From: Trichopria drosophilae
Lineage: Eukaryota; Arthropoda; Insecta; Hymenoptera; Diapriidae
NCBI GenBank assembly: GCA_030407085.1
Contig: CM059586.1
Coordinates: 91,137,501-91,201,500 of the forward strand
Length of the DNA stretch: 64,000 nucleotides
Direction of reading: 5' to 3'
This document shows, piece after piece, positions 1 to 11,169 of this stretch (within the stretch, counting starts at the first letter, position 1; every line of letters starts with the position of its first letter). The position numbers and the translations under genes were made by a program. Under the pieces are notes generated by a model that was not told the DNA's origin, did no database searches, and saw only the letters and a list, made by a program, of their open reading frames with translations.

Positions 1-600
1 ATTTACGAAGATATTGATAATATCGATAAACATTTAGCCATGTAAGACGCTTTGAAAACGTATACCGCACAGATTCATTAAATCACAGTTTCTGTGGGAT
101 ATACGGTTGAAATTCTTGTATGTGTAAGTTTTATTTGTTTCATTTTCTCAAATTAATATAAAATACTAAAATACAAATTTCCAAAAATATTACACTGCGG
201 TACATCTTCTGTTTCGAGAATTGTTGAACCGTGTACCGAAATTGGCTGCATAACTGCTAATTACAAGCAAACCATCCTCTATTTATTTCACGATTCCATG
301 AGATAATAATTTTCGATGCTTTCACCTTACATTGGTTAGTCACACGTGAACCGCTTCTGAATCAAACGTCGACATGTTTTTAATACGCGAATAAATTGAA
401 AGCCTCCATTATATGACACCAAAAAATGTGCTAATTTTGTCGCGTCTTTCATCCGATGCAAAATAATTGCAACGAAAAACACGTTTTCGTCCACTGGTCT
501 TCGCAAATAAATTACACACTGCGGGATGGTAGCGTTAATAAAATCCAGCAAACCGTGGAATAAACAAATAATACCGCAGCAAGATCCTTATCGCTTCTGC
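1..600. other. AT-rich intergenic or intronic DNA, nothing recognised
   Basis: No open frame with recognisable protein motifs, no terminal inverted repeats and no tRNA-like boxes were seen. Composition is AT-rich like the rest of the background. Confidence 0.5.
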
Positions 601-1030
601 GGTTGGTACGAGTTAAGGTTACGCGGGTCCGTGGCGCTCGCGTTGATCATCCGGGGGCGAGACGCAACCTCGTCCCTGCCGAATTAATGACGTCTAATTA
701 AGGCAATGTGGCATAATTAATGACGCGCGCCTTCTTAATTACAGCGATCAATATAAGGGGATCTCCATGCGTCGAGCAGATAAACGGTTCGTGCTACCGT
801 ACGCTGCCATACCGTCCTTCATCCCTCCCGTCCCTTGGCAATACTCGTTAAAACCCCATACTACTGCGGATGTTATTACAGGAACGAACTTAGCACTGAT
901 ATTTTTCATTCCAGGCATATCAGAGTTCGCGAGCAACAGGTAGCATCGATTATTCGTCAACTGGCTGTAGTCTGCAGCGCGCTGGGTGACCAAACCAGAG
1001 TTAGGTATGTTTCTTATCCCTCATCATTTC
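600..1030. promoter_or_regulatory. GC/CpG-rich island 1 with clustered homeodomain-like TAAT words
   Basis: Base composition changes abruptly from AT-rich to CpG-rich near 600. The word AATTAATGACG occurs twice (682-692 and 715-725, 33 bp apart). TAATTA-type words lie at 695-700 and 735-741, giving at least four TAAT cores in about 60 bp. No reading frame here looks like an exon. TAAT/ATTA is the core bound by many homeodomain proteins, so a developmental enhancer is a reasonable inference, but no binding or conservation evidence is available from sequence alone. Confidence 0.4.
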
Positions 1031-1034
1031 CAAA

Positions 1035-1998
1035 CCTTGGAAATGATGTTTGAAGTCAAGTAATTTAGGTACAAAGGGACTGTTCGACCTTACTTGGAAC
1101 CGCTACATTTCCTCAGCTCAAAGATCAATTACACTCTGTACAGTTGCGTTTCAGGGGTGCCAGCCTGACATCTTCGGTCAAACTAATGTTGGTCAATGCC
1201 CTTATTCTTCCATATATCGATTTCGCCTGTCTTGTACACGCTGACGCGTCAGGTTATCCTATCGTTAAATTACGTCAACTTCTGAATTCAGCTTTACGTT
1301 TTGCTTATCAACTAAAGCATGACCAATCTATGGCTGAGTATTAGAAGAAAGCTAACTGGCTAACCATCGAGGATGGATATAAGTACTATCTGGACATTAC
1401 TTAGATATCAAATGCTTACTACATCCTTCCCTAAGTATATCCGGGATAACTTTGTCGAATTGCCCTCGACAATTCGGCATTCATCACGACTTTATACTAC
1501 GTCATTCTATCTGCCAATATGTACAAATAATTCGTACGCTAATTCGTATGGGATTACACTATAAATTCCTAGAATTCACTACCTCTTAACATTCGTCAGT
1601 CTCAAATGTCAGAGGTCTTCAAAGCATCGGTCTCGCAGTTCTTACGACTTCAGCCACTCGACCATTTCAATTAATTGCATTATCGTCCGTCGTATACATT
1701 AAGCAGTTTCAGCCCATTCATTTCTGCCAAGCCCATTATCATTTTCAATTTATTTTTCACTACTCTATTTCGATAAACACGAGTTATCTCGCGAATATTG
1801 GTTAAAAACTGGTGTAATTCGGCACCGAATAACCACGAGTGCGTTTCATCAACGAGCGAAACCTATAAGTAGCTTTTAGGTTTAGTTAAGTAAGTTTAGT
1901 TTGTATGTTTAGATTAAGTACATTTCTAATCAGTCCCATGTAAGCCCTGTTTTTTTCCAGGACAATAAATAAACGGTTTCATATCAAATCAAATCAAG
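1035..1998 (+). mobile_element. 5'-truncated non-LTR retrotransposon (LINE) 3' end, reverse-transcriptase C-terminal region, broken
   Basis: Around 1187-1341 the frame reads LVNALILPYIDFACLVHAD and then continues with a leucine/arginine-rich stretch. This fits the region after the RT palm in jockey/CR1-like LINEs (usual pattern: L-x-x-S/A-L-I-L-P-x-I/L-D-Y). A stop interrupts it at 1342, and the following text still reads like the usual NWLTIEDR..Y block. Further stops and frame changes show that it is dead. The 3' end carries AATAAATAAA near 1963 followed by TCAAA units at 1984-1998, a short tandem tail typical of LINEs that do not end in plain poly(A). The minus-strand LINE ending at 10595 has the same TCAAA tail, so the two may be related. 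The class is confident; the clade (jockey versus CR1-like) is not. Confidence 0.8.
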
Positions 1999-1999
1999 T

Positions 2000-2488
2000 T
2001 GTTCACTATTAGTGTAAAATTATCTTATAAATCGTTTGATGACGTAATGACACAGTGAGAACAGTCATTTTGAACTAAACTATTGGCTGTCAACCTGCGT
2101 GAAGGTGTCTCGAAGAGGCTCATTTGAAGATCCTTAAAAACATGTCTGGTACATCCACCAAACTTTGAATATCTTATCATAACAAACAATTTTCATAAAC
2201 GGTTAAACATGATAAATAATCATGATATCACGTAAATGTTAATGTTTCTCCTTTAATTTTTACGCCAGGAACATCTTTGTTTCAAATACTTTCCTTTTTC
2301 TTATAATATCAACTACTTCAAATTAGTGGAAAGAGGTGTGTTGTCATATTCATATTATTATTTTGCTCGACCGTTTATAAATTATATCATTTAATTTATT
2401 ATTGATATTTATCGGCCAGTAATAATGATAACCTGTAAGAATAACTTAAGGTTATATAACAACAAAATATATATATATAATGTCAGAA
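2000..2488. other. AT-rich spacer
   Basis: Contains a short (AT)n run near 2467-2480. No gene, terminal repeats or structured element was recognised. Confidence 0.5.
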
Positions 2489-2489
2489 T

Positions 2490-2799
2490 GATGATTCAAA
2501 CAGCCCGTGGGTTTGATTAGCACCCATACAATATGGTTGGAGGTTAGGTTAGTATAAAAGGGGAGTCTGGGGGCGTAGCCCCCCCCCCCCAGCACGCAAG
2601 CACCTCCTACGTCCATGCATTGTATTGAAAATTCACAATATATTTTATTTCCTTCTATTTGATAGGCAATACGTGAATCTAGGAAGCGCTTGCGTGCTGG
2701 GGGACTCTGCCCCCAGACCTCCCCTTTTTCTTTACTAGCTTAACCTCCAATCACAGAGGTGAGGGTGATAATCAAACCCACGTGCTATTTGAATGATTG
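2490..2799. mobile_element. Fold-back MITE with G/C-rich inverted arms
   Basis: The left arm (about 2491-2608) and right arm (about 2686-2799) are inverted copies. Both contain AGCACGTGGGTTTGATTA-like ends, a GGAGGTTA word, AAAGGGGAG, a CTGGGGGC..GCCCCC core and CAGCACGCAAGC. The loop is about 77 bp. The left arm holds a run of 14 or so C (2579-2590 region), which could be a replication-slippage or sequencing-length hot spot. No open frame lies inside. The superfamily is unknown. A diverged end of the same element lies near 60283-60330. Confidence 0.75.
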
Positions 2800-3568
2800 T
2801 AGGTTAAGTTAGACTTTGCGTCCCAGACCCTTTCTTTACTGAATTATGTTTAAACTGAATTTTGTCTACCAAAACCCATCATGAAAACTTTCATCCCTCA
2901 TTTACGGTCTTGCTGATGGGATTACGCAAAAAATGTATCCAACCATTTTTGTCGAGAATTTTATGCTCTACAACTTTTGTTGGAAACATTTTTTTGTCAA
3001 ATGTACACATGTGGAAATAAATGCAAAAATCTAAAAATCTGTTTTTTCGAAATAGCGGCGAAGATATAGCCGAGCGCCAAATTTGGTTGTTATATTCGTT
3101 TTCAGGAGGCCAAAATACGTCAGAAACACGTGACCGTTTGCTCGATTTCGAACATGTAGCTTTTCCCAAGGTTTACCATTAAAAAATATAAAATGTGGCA
3201 GGATTTTTAATTTTAACATTATTATCATATTCTACGTGTCACTTCCACTAGAAAGTATTCCAATACAATTTTCCAATACGTCAATTTTCAGAAAAAAATC
3301 ATTTATTCTTAAAATTACTAAATGTTCAGGCTACAGTTGTTAGTTCTTTACAAGTTGTATTGTAAATGATTCTGAAGATAATACGAGAATAATTATTTGT
3401 CAGAACTTTGAAGAAGAAGCAGTGAATATTTTGGAGAATGCCACCACTATTTCGAAAAACAAAACATGTTATTGATTAATGATTATAAATTGTATAAAAT
3501 GCCATAATACAATAACATTAGAATAATAAATGCCAAGGAAAATGGTAAAATGAACCAATTATTAATTT
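2800..3568. other. AT-rich DNA with a diverged dispersed repeat
   Basis: The segment around 2955-3075 (words GAGAATTTTATGCTCTAC and AAAAATCTGTTTTTT) resembles 60470-60560 in the same orientation, and both follow the same fold-back end. This suggests one larger, decayed dispersed unit. The frames of 92 and 65 codons on the minus strand have no recognisable motif and are not called genes. Confidence 0.35.
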
Positions 3569-3569
3569 A

Positions 3570-4290
3570 CGCTGTGAAAATAGAGGTTTTGGCATTATTT
3601 TGAAGCCACCATCTTGAAACTACAAATATTATATTCTTAAAATATAACAAAAATAGGCCTGCATCAAAAATAAAGGAAAGAGTTTTTGTGAATTGTGTTA
3701 TAAAAGCCGCCATATTTAATTTACAAGTGACCATACCGAATTCTGACTTCAGAATCTTAAAGATAGATCTCGAAAACATAATGGTACGCATCGATCTTGA
3801 GTTTTGATAGTTTGTTGAGCGTTTAAAATTTTGAACGAAAAGTGGGCGCTTTGGGAGTTAATGAATTAAGTAAATCAGTCGCCATATTAGACCCGTCATT
3901 TTAGATTTAGTTTAGATAGTTCAAAATACAACTTCTAATTTACATTCCGCAATCCGGAAATCTCTTAGTACCATGTTTGAGATGATTTCTATTAATTTAA
4001 AAAATTTCGTCCCCACTTTGGATTCGTCATTTTTAATTTTAAAAAATTAACTACTAATTCGGAATAACCTATCCCAAAACCCTCCGCGTGGTAAGTTTGA
4101 AGTGATTCCAATGGATTTTAGCAAATTCGGTCGTCATATTAGATCCGCCATTTTGAATATTGAAAACAAACGTCACATTTAGATTCAACCACCTTAAAAA
4201 CTCTAAGATACCAAGTTTGAAGTGGTTTTTATATAGAAAATCAACTTTAGTAGTCATTCTTGAGGCACCATTTTGAAATTTTTGTCCGCG
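3570..4290 (-). repeat. Degenerate tandem repeat, about 120-130 bp period (CCATTTTGAA family)
   Basis: Words of the type GATCCGCCATTTTGAA recur near 3894, 4025, 4146 and 4265, spaced 131, 121 and 119 bp. Between them run partly conserved blocks (GGTAAGTTTGAAGTGATT type). Read on the minus strand these are the TTCAAAATGGCGG units found elsewhere in the window (13.4, 51.8 and 55.2 kb), so this is a decayed array of the same family. Confidence 0.65.
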
Positions 4291-5235
4291 GCTCTACCTT
4301 CCAGTACATTTTTGTTTCAGTTTATTTTTAAATTTATGGAATTTTTCCTTTTATATTCGAAAGACTGGAAAAGAGTTTCGTCGAAATTGAGTTTCAGACA
4401 TCAGGAAATTCAACATGGCGCCTATAAAGAAAAAAATTGACAAAAAATGTGAGAACATTTATCAAATGTGAGGACATTGTGATTTGTTTAAAACTGTGCA
4501 TACTTCAATTTTGAGAAAATATTTCAATTTTAGCGTCACTATATTTTAACGTCATCAGAATGGCGTCTACAAAAAAAAATTTATTTGAAAAACTTCCGGA
4601 TACAGTGGCTCGAAAACTATGAGTTTTTCCAAAAAATTTTAAGCATGAAAATTTCTTAGAATTAATCGGGAACTATAATTGAAATTTAAGGTATTTCGAA
4701 CAATTTTAGGCTTAAATTTCTCTTAAAAATTAAACAAAATATTTAACCAAATTTTTAAAAAAATCTAGAATATTTCCTGATAAATTGCAGGAAATTGTTG
4801 TTCTTATCGTATTTTCCGATAGTTTTAGAAAAAAAAATCTCAACTGTTATAGATTCGAAAAAAACCAAAAAATCTGAATAAAAAATGCTTAAAATTTAAA
4901 ATTTCTCAAAATACCATCAAAAATTCTAAAAAAAAATTCCATTATATTTCTCGATGAATTGTAAGAACTTTTTATTTTTACTATTTTTTTTGTAATTTTC
5001 ATAATCGGTACCATTTTGAGGACGGTAAAATGAAGTGGCGCGAAAAAGTATAATTTTTGCTTGAAATTCTATTTTTCCGTGCCCTATCAAAAAAGTTGAT
5101 AAGAATACAAATTTTTTGGATTTTTTTCAGCATTGGCACCATATTGGAATTTCTGTTGAGTGAAACTCTACTTTGACCTCGGAAAGTCGAAAAGTGACCC
5201 AGAAATCATGGAGTTATTAATGTGAGTTGCATTAA
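4291..5235. other. Low-complexity AT-rich DNA, diverged relative of the 56.2-kb element
   Basis: The segment around 4385-4420 (GAGTTTCAGACATCAGG..AATTCAACATGGC) aligns by eye with 56325-56360. A second similar block (ATGGCGTCTACAAAA, 4560-4575) matches 56502-56520 in the same order. The rest is poly(A/T)-rich. No gene recognised. Confidence 0.45.
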
Positions 5236-5361
5236 AATTGTTCAAAGCTTTCATAACTAAAGTAATCTCTCCAACAAAAGATATTTGGTATATACAAGGA
5301 GAAAACATTTCATCGCTTTACGCGATGCCACCTTGTACCTTTGAAATAAGCACTGGTAATG

Positions 5362-5448
5362 CCCGACTAGAAATTTATTACGGCCCTGATCAGGGCCTGA
5401 CCAAAAACGTTACACCCTGATCAGGACCTGAACAAATTTCTACTCGGG
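5362..5448. mobile_element. 87-bp hairpin MITE with CCCGANTAGAAATTT ends
   Basis: The left end CCCGACTAGAAATTTATT and the reverse complement of the right end CCCGAGTAGAAATTTGTT match at nearly every base. Each is followed inside by CCTGATCAGG palindromes. The whole unit can fold into one hairpin. No flanking duplication is obvious. A diverged relative lies at 50192-50284. Confidence 0.7.
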
Positions 5449-6238
5449 TGCTTGTGATGTAACCTGAATTTAACTTAACGCTCATGTGCCGATCAATAGA
5501 AAATCAGGGTACTGCAGTTCTTTTTCAAAGTAATAGTAACCACAGGCTACAGTGGTATCCCCAGTATAAAAGTGTATGTCGGTAACATAAAAACAGGGGT
5601 AACCTATGTACAATGAAGATGGAGTTATAAAACGCCAGAACATTAGGTCACCGATTTAGACGTGAAAATTGTTTTCCGTGTAGTAAATTTCAAAATAATC
5701 GCTACAACGATAGTATAGTTGGGAGAAAGTACATATAGTCATTGTTCTTTCCAACTATGAACAGTATAACCCTCAGACTCCTAGTATAGTTATCTCGACT
5801 ATACTTCTGATCAACACATTCATACCATTCTATCAATGTAATTAATGAGCGCAAAATGCAATGTTAGTGTAACCTTACCAAACGTGTTATCATTCGCATT
5901 TTATTCTTCACTCCGTTCCTCACATGACGAGTAACGTACCTAAAATGGGATATTTTATCCGCGGACAATAAAGCCCATCATCATTTATTTAATATTATTC
6001 CAATGGAATAGGTCTATATTACCTACGTGTCTAAACTCCCATAAATGTTAAATATGCATAGATAACCAAAGACCATTTTGTAACGATGAAATCATAAGCA
6101 CCGAATGTGACATTTTTTGTTCTCCAGAACCAGACCCTCCGCTGGTTACGTCCTCACAAAACCTTGGGGTACATTGGTCGCTTATAAAGTAAAAATAAAA
6201 AAGAACTAAAAGAGATTAACGCTTTTTGTTGGCATGAA
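5449..6238. other. AT-rich spacer
   Basis: A local inverted word pair (AGTATAGTTGGGAG near 5712, AGTATAGTTATCTCG near 5783) hints at another degraded hairpin element. Otherwise nothing is recognised. Confidence 0.35.
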
Positions 6239-6239
6239 G

Positions 6240-7420
6240 AATTACACTAGTCCAAATGTTTTGGCCCACTTTCTCTCCCGCCGCCACTCCTTTCTATCTT
6301 TCTCTCTCTTTGATCGATAGCAATCTGACCTCGAGATTCTTTGCTCGCATTAGAAGTGACTTTCGAAGACAAAGCATCAATTCGATTGTTGCGTATCGCG
6401 CTTAATGGTTCCTTCGTTTTTGCCGGAGTTGACGGTAAAAATGATCCATCAAGAATAAAAAAAAATGGTCAGCGGTAGCAAAAAACCGGGAAGAAACACG
6501 AGCCCCGAGATGAGACGCGGGACCTTCTCAAATGTTTCGCTGAATCGATCTTTAGGAGATCGCTCATTCGTCGTCGTTGTCGTCCCTTGACTCTGGGCCC
6601 CTTCGATTTGGCATACATCTGCCGAGTTCCGCACTTTGTTCCACATTATGCCGCTTTCGTAAAAATGTAAATTGGCTCGGACGCTACGTTCCGAGTGACG
6701 ACCCTTACCGATCTCGCGCAAAGGATCGCTCGAATTTCTTGGTGCGCTGCTAAAAAACGCGGACTAGAATACGAAACGGTAGCGACGAGAAGTTGGCTCG
6801 TAACGACGTACATATATATTACGTTATACGTATGTATATATACACGTATCGGCCGGACATTCGCGAAAACAAGCGATGTGGACCGAGATGGCTGGATGCT
6901 GGGTAGGATTCTTAAGACGAGGACAGGACCAGCCTGCGGGTAGGAGCGGCGGAGTGAAAAGGGGAGGGCGAGAGGGACAGGGAGTAAGAAGGATCGAAAG
7001 TTCTCCGGAGGACCGCGACGGCGAACTGCTAGACTGAAGAGACAATGCCATTGTTTTTCGACTTCAAAGGGCCCTGCCCGCGCAAAACTTGGGCCTTTGC
7101 TCTCGCCGTCGCTCCTAAATTCTTCTACGTCAACGCGAAAGCTGCTGGTCCCCGTAGCGCGTAAGACCACGGAGCTGCCTTCTGTCTCGCTCTTTTCCGA
7201 GCCTACGTCCTTTCTCTTATCTTGTGCGCACTCACCCTACGGCATTATATATACGCGTTTCAAAGTCGCTCCAAGCAAGGGATGTTCGTTAACCTTACGC
7301 CGGCAGCAGCTCCGCCCATTTGCCCGCCGCGGGAATTAAGCCATGCGCCATCTCTTATTAGAGCCTCTGCAACCTCAGCATTCAACAGATATGTTGAAAA
7401 TAATGGGATTCGTTAGAAAA
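6240..7420. promoter_or_regulatory. GC/CpG-rich island 2
   Basis: This is the largest GC-rich island. It contains pyrimidine-rich DNA at 6270-6310 and many CG dinucleotides to about 7340. A 174-codon minus-strand frame (6646-7170) and overlapping plus-strand frames are open mainly because stop codons are rare in GC-rich DNA. They are rich in Arg, Ser and Pro and show no domain pattern. An alternating TATATA/ACGTA stretch lies at 6810-6850. A regulatory element or an untranslated exon is possible; a coding exon is not supported. Confidence 0.35.
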
Positions 7421-7547
7421 TTCGTTCCTAGAGGTTTTTTCAGGCCACCTTATCGTTGATCGAATCTTGATTGGGGAGTAATAAGATATGTCATATCGAG
7501 ACTACTGTCTGATCGGTCTCTGACCAGCGTTTCATATGCTATGTCTT

Positions 7548-7665
7548 CCCAAACAGCACAAGACCATCTCAGGACGTCCTCAGCAGCCCCTGAGGAGCTC
7601 CCGAGGACCATAAGAGGACATTTGGAAGTCCTCAGGAGCTCCCGGGACGGATTGTGCTGTTTGGG
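7548..7665. mobile_element. 118-bp MITE with CCCAAACAGCACAA terminal inverted repeats
   Basis: The left end CCCAAACAGCACAAGACC and right end (reverse complement) CCCAAACAGCACAATCCG are inverted. The interior holds GAGGACCTC/AGGAGCTCC words that can fold into one hairpin. No clear target duplication beyond a possible TT. The ends resemble the CCCAGATAGCAA ends of the 26186-26617 MITE, perhaps the same superfamily. Confidence 0.75.
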
Positions 7666-8695
7666 TTATTAGATGTTAGCTCTCGACTCTTGTTTTGACC
7701 AGATAACTGATCTTAAATTGTTTGAAAATCAGGTAAAAAACTAGGCCTTATTTGAAAAAAAAAACACTATATGTCACCCTTCCGCTGCTTATGTATCCTC
7801 TTTGTAAACATTATTTGAAATCATAAGATGACCTTTAAGCAGTATCGGACATTTGGTCCAAATGGTAAAATAAGTTTTTTCGACCAAACCAAAGTAAGAA
7901 TATCCTAACTATGTAAAACTATTAGACCAAGTAATTGTCCTGTAAGTGAAAAAGCCTTTCAAGATTTGAAAACCGGTCGAAACCTTCAAAGTCATGCGAC
8001 TTTACAGTCACACATTAGGTTAAAATCACCAAATTTATGCCAAAATTATGTCTTCAAATTCGAAAAACCTGATGGATCAATATCGAGTGCACTTTCAAGA
8101 AAATTTTGTCCTGGACGATTATCTCACATCGACCATGATGGCGAAGTCTTAATTGGTCAATACACCATTATAGACGTCTTTATTTTGACCATCAGCTTAA
8201 AATTAAAACCGAATGATGTGCTACAGGCCTAATCTAAAAGTCAAACTAGTGGCTTCGACCATGCGGCTACTGGCTCATGTACTTATCGAGTTCTGTAGAC
8301 TCAGCTGTTTAAGTGACTTCTGAAAAAACTGAAAACATATCTCATCACTAACCTATGTCAGTATTCTATTATCGTTATATTTCCTCGTTCTTTCAAAATG
8401 GCGCTGATCTTATAATGGAGACAATCAATTTTTATTGCACATTGCTAGTTGCGTATATATAAGTATGATGAACCATTCTTCATATCGCAATGTATCAATT
8501 ACCGTTCGAGAATCCATACTGAACGTAAGTCCATAACTTTGAAATCAAAATTACTTGAAAAGGAAATTTCGCTTACAGGTGGTATATTTTATTGTTAGAA
8601 AGAAAGTCAGACTCACGTATCTGACATTAGTAGATAGCATAACCTGAACAATTACTATTTACTCCTTTATTTAATCTTCTGTCCGCTCCGTAAAT
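7666..8695. other. AT-rich spacer
   Basis: No gene or structured repeat was recognised. An 88-codon frame at 7966-8232 has no identifiable motif. Confidence 0.4.
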
Positions 8696-8699
8696 TTAA

Positions 8700-9815
8700 A
8701 GAGACCTTTAAAATTTCTTTCTGTAGACCACCAAACGCTCCATTATTGAAGGTTCTGGAGGTTGATCTGGCAAGATTAATACACCATTACGTGAACACAG
8801 TGATTATAAGTGACTTAAATATCGACTTAGTTAAGACCGATTATGTGTCTAATTTCGTGCAAACAATGAATATCATCCCATTTTATTTTACTCACTGCAC
8901 TAGAAAATCATACTCATGGATCAACAGTGTCTTGTCAGTAACATGTCTGAGGTATTTGATATGTCAAATGGCCCCATGATATCAATTGAGCTCGATATAG
9001 AAAGAAATGTGAAAAGGTTCTCGGCTACATCTTTTTGTGAGGATCTAAATAGGATAACCTGAAATATCCTACAGATGCACTTTCAAAAATATGCAATATG
9101 CATCCATTATTAGTAAATATCACCCATAAGAAACATCACAATTCTTGGTTGACGGAGAAAATATACTATACAATAAGTCGAAATGCAGTTGCGATCTCAT
9201 TACGTTCTATGATTTCAAGGAATTACGTAGCAGAACTAGACGACTAATATTCCAGACACACTAACTCCTGTGCTAACTGGTTAGAATTTTTAACATTATC
9301 AAAAGAGATATCGGCTAAACTCACAAATTTGAGCTAGTTAAACAAAAAAAATGCAACCTTCCTTAAATTGCTCCTTAGATGGCCTAAACAAGTTTCTGAG
9401 AATATTTTAATCTAAACAGCACCCTCCCCTCCAAAGCTCCTTCGCCAAATTAACCAACCTCTCTGATTTACCAGAAATGTTCTCTTTTAAGACTGACATG
9501 GACAATCTAGTAAATGATTGTTAGTCTTTTATCAGTCTGCCGGACCTGATTGACTGCAAGTGCATCCTGGCTTCGTAGCAAGTGATTGCATAACTATTTC
9601 TAATTTTGCTTAAAGCTGGTCTGGAGTCCGTAATATATCCGCAAGACTGGAAATATTCTCTTGTCAGACCAATCAATACTGATACCATAAGGTACCATCT
9701 CCATCAACCTCATTAGATCATTGCCTAACTGACCTTCCCTGCTACCTTGACAAAATACTTGAAAGGATAGAACATAACCAACTCTCTTACTTCCTCAAAA
9801 TCAACGAACATTATT
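8700..9815 (+). mobile_element. Non-LTR retrotransposon fragment: endonuclease C-terminal part and start of reverse transcriptase, broken
   Basis: Near 8722-8830 the translation shows an FCRPPNAPLL-like block and then NTVIISDLNIDL. These match the YRPP and (I/V)-x-G-D-(F/L)-N motifs of the apurinic-like endonuclease of LINEs; the usual Gly of GDLN is Ser here. THCTRKSYSWINSVLS (8890-8935) sits where the T-H..S-x-I-D block lies and has lost the catalytic Asp. From about 9625 to 9810 fragments in shifting frames resemble the early RT blocks (WK-x-s, the RPIS-type block, then LDKILERIEHNQLSYFLKIN). Stops and frameshifts show that it is inactive. Its 3' part is missing. Confidence 0.75.
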
Positions 9816-10233
9816 AACTCAAATTTATTTACTTTTTAAAATATTAATTGTTAATTTTCCTACGTAAATTGACTCTCACTAGCTGTAAAATAAATACATA
9901 GAATATTTGACTGAAAATAAATAGAAATAAGCAATTTAGGGGAGGCATAAATTGCTAATGATAAAATTCGGGATGTATTTTAATATTATCAATCTTAAAG
10001 TAGACAAAATGATTAAACTCAGTATTAACAAGAAGCTTTTAAACGTCCAAATTTGTGGCACCGTCAATTCGCCATATTTTTCGATGGATCTTTTGAGAGA
10101 GTTGGGTTCGTGCCAGAAAAAAGATCTCTTTCCAAATTTATTTTCATTATGATCTAGGAATAAAAAGTACAATCAAACTTCTTGTTAATTATGCAAAACA
10201 TAATTACATTGATAAACCAGCTTAATTTGGTAT
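9816..10233. other. AT-rich spacer
   Basis: No recognisable element. Overlapping 78- and 66-codon frames on opposite strands (9936-10172) lack known motifs. Confidence 0.4.
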
Positions 10234-10594
10234 ATTTTTTTTTTTTATTAATTAATTAACGGGCGGAATCGCCCTTTTTTACCAAATTGTTGCCGTATTA
10301 AATCGTAAGATTTAGCGAGAGCTGCAGATCGACTTAGAAAGATGGCGCCATACTTCACATTTGTGTATGAAATGTAGGACTGCAGAAACCTACACCAAGT
10401 ACAGCAGCGGTCTTGAGTCGATTTCCGCCAGATAAACAATACTTTCGAAACGTAAACACAAACAACGTGGCTCGGCTTACTAACAGCGAGCTGCTGCTTG
10501 AAAACGAAATCGAAAAATTGTTCACCAGACGGGGATCGAACTCACGACCTACGACTTCGTAGTCCAGTGCGTTAACCGCCTGAGCCACGAAGCC
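10234..10594 (-). mobile_element. tRNA-derived SINE with internal pol III boxes and poly(A) tail
   Basis: On the minus strand the unit starts GGCTTCGTGGCTCAGGCGG. The A box TGGCTCAGGCGG is at 10577-10588 and the B-box word GTTCGATCC near 10533-10541, spaced as in a tRNA. The anticodon arm does not form five pairs, so this is a tRNA-like head rather than a working tRNA. A body of about 280 bp follows, containing CAAGCAGCAGCTC, and the unit ends in 13 A (minus strand) at 10234-10246. A second copy of the head and body lies at 37855-38050. It sits directly next to the TCAAA tail of a LINE, suggesting insertion into or beside that tail. Confidence 0.8.
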
Positions 10595-11169
10595 GATATT
10601 TGATTTGATTTGATTTGATTTGATTTATTTTTCAACCGATCTAATCCACCTATGGTCGTTAAGAAGATCGTAATAAAATATTGGGATAACGGTACACAAG
10701 TCGTACCGTATATCCAAAAAATACAATAATAACTGATCATCACGCTGACATACTTTTTACTATTTACAAAGCAATGAGGTACACATATAAACACACAACG
10801 CTTACTTATTTCACTAAACTATTGAGGAACCGGCACGATTGGAAACGGTATCGTACTATTGATGAGTTATTACAAAGAATCTCGCAGTGCTACGCGAATA
10901 AAATTTAATAAATTAGGGTATGTACTATTTTTTACATCTGGTCTTGCATCAGAAATTGTATGTAACGTATTAAATAAATCTAGTACTACACGGAGAGGGG
11001 AGTGCATCATAATATTGGTACGGGCAAAAGGGAGAGTAAAGTCAGGAGGCGATCGGACTACATAAGAATTGGTATTGTACACGATGAGGTTGAGAAGTTC
11101 AAAACAGTCTATTAAGCCCGTTAGAAGTTTTGATTGAATATTTGATTGTTTACTAGGCGTAGGGGTCAA
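10595..11169 (-). mobile_element. Non-LTR retrotransposon 3' end (RT C-terminal domain) with TCAAA tail
   Basis: The minus-strand frame 11169-10870 contains LLTGLIDCFELLNLI, then RSPPDFTLPFARTN, then HSPLRVVLDLFNTL. This order matches the conserved C-terminal tail of jockey/R1-like LINE proteins (L-x-G-x-I-d-x-x-x-L-L ... R-s-x-x-x-F ... R-T-N ... S-P-x-x-R-x-x-x-x-F-N). The 3' UTR runs to 10628 and ends in five or more TCAAA units (10601-10627). The 5' end is truncated at or beyond 11169. The tail type matches the plus-strand copy at 1035-1998. Confidence 0.8.

Noticed and set aside
6646..7170. 174-codon minus-strand frame in GC island 2, the longest in the window
   Set aside because: GC-rich DNA lowers stop frequency, overlapping frames are open on the other strand, and the composition (Arg/Ser/Pro) shows no domain pattern or splice context.
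10520..10594. tRNA gene on the minus strand
   Set aside because: A and B boxes are present but the anticodon stem does not pair, and a SINE body with poly(A) follows; called a SINE.
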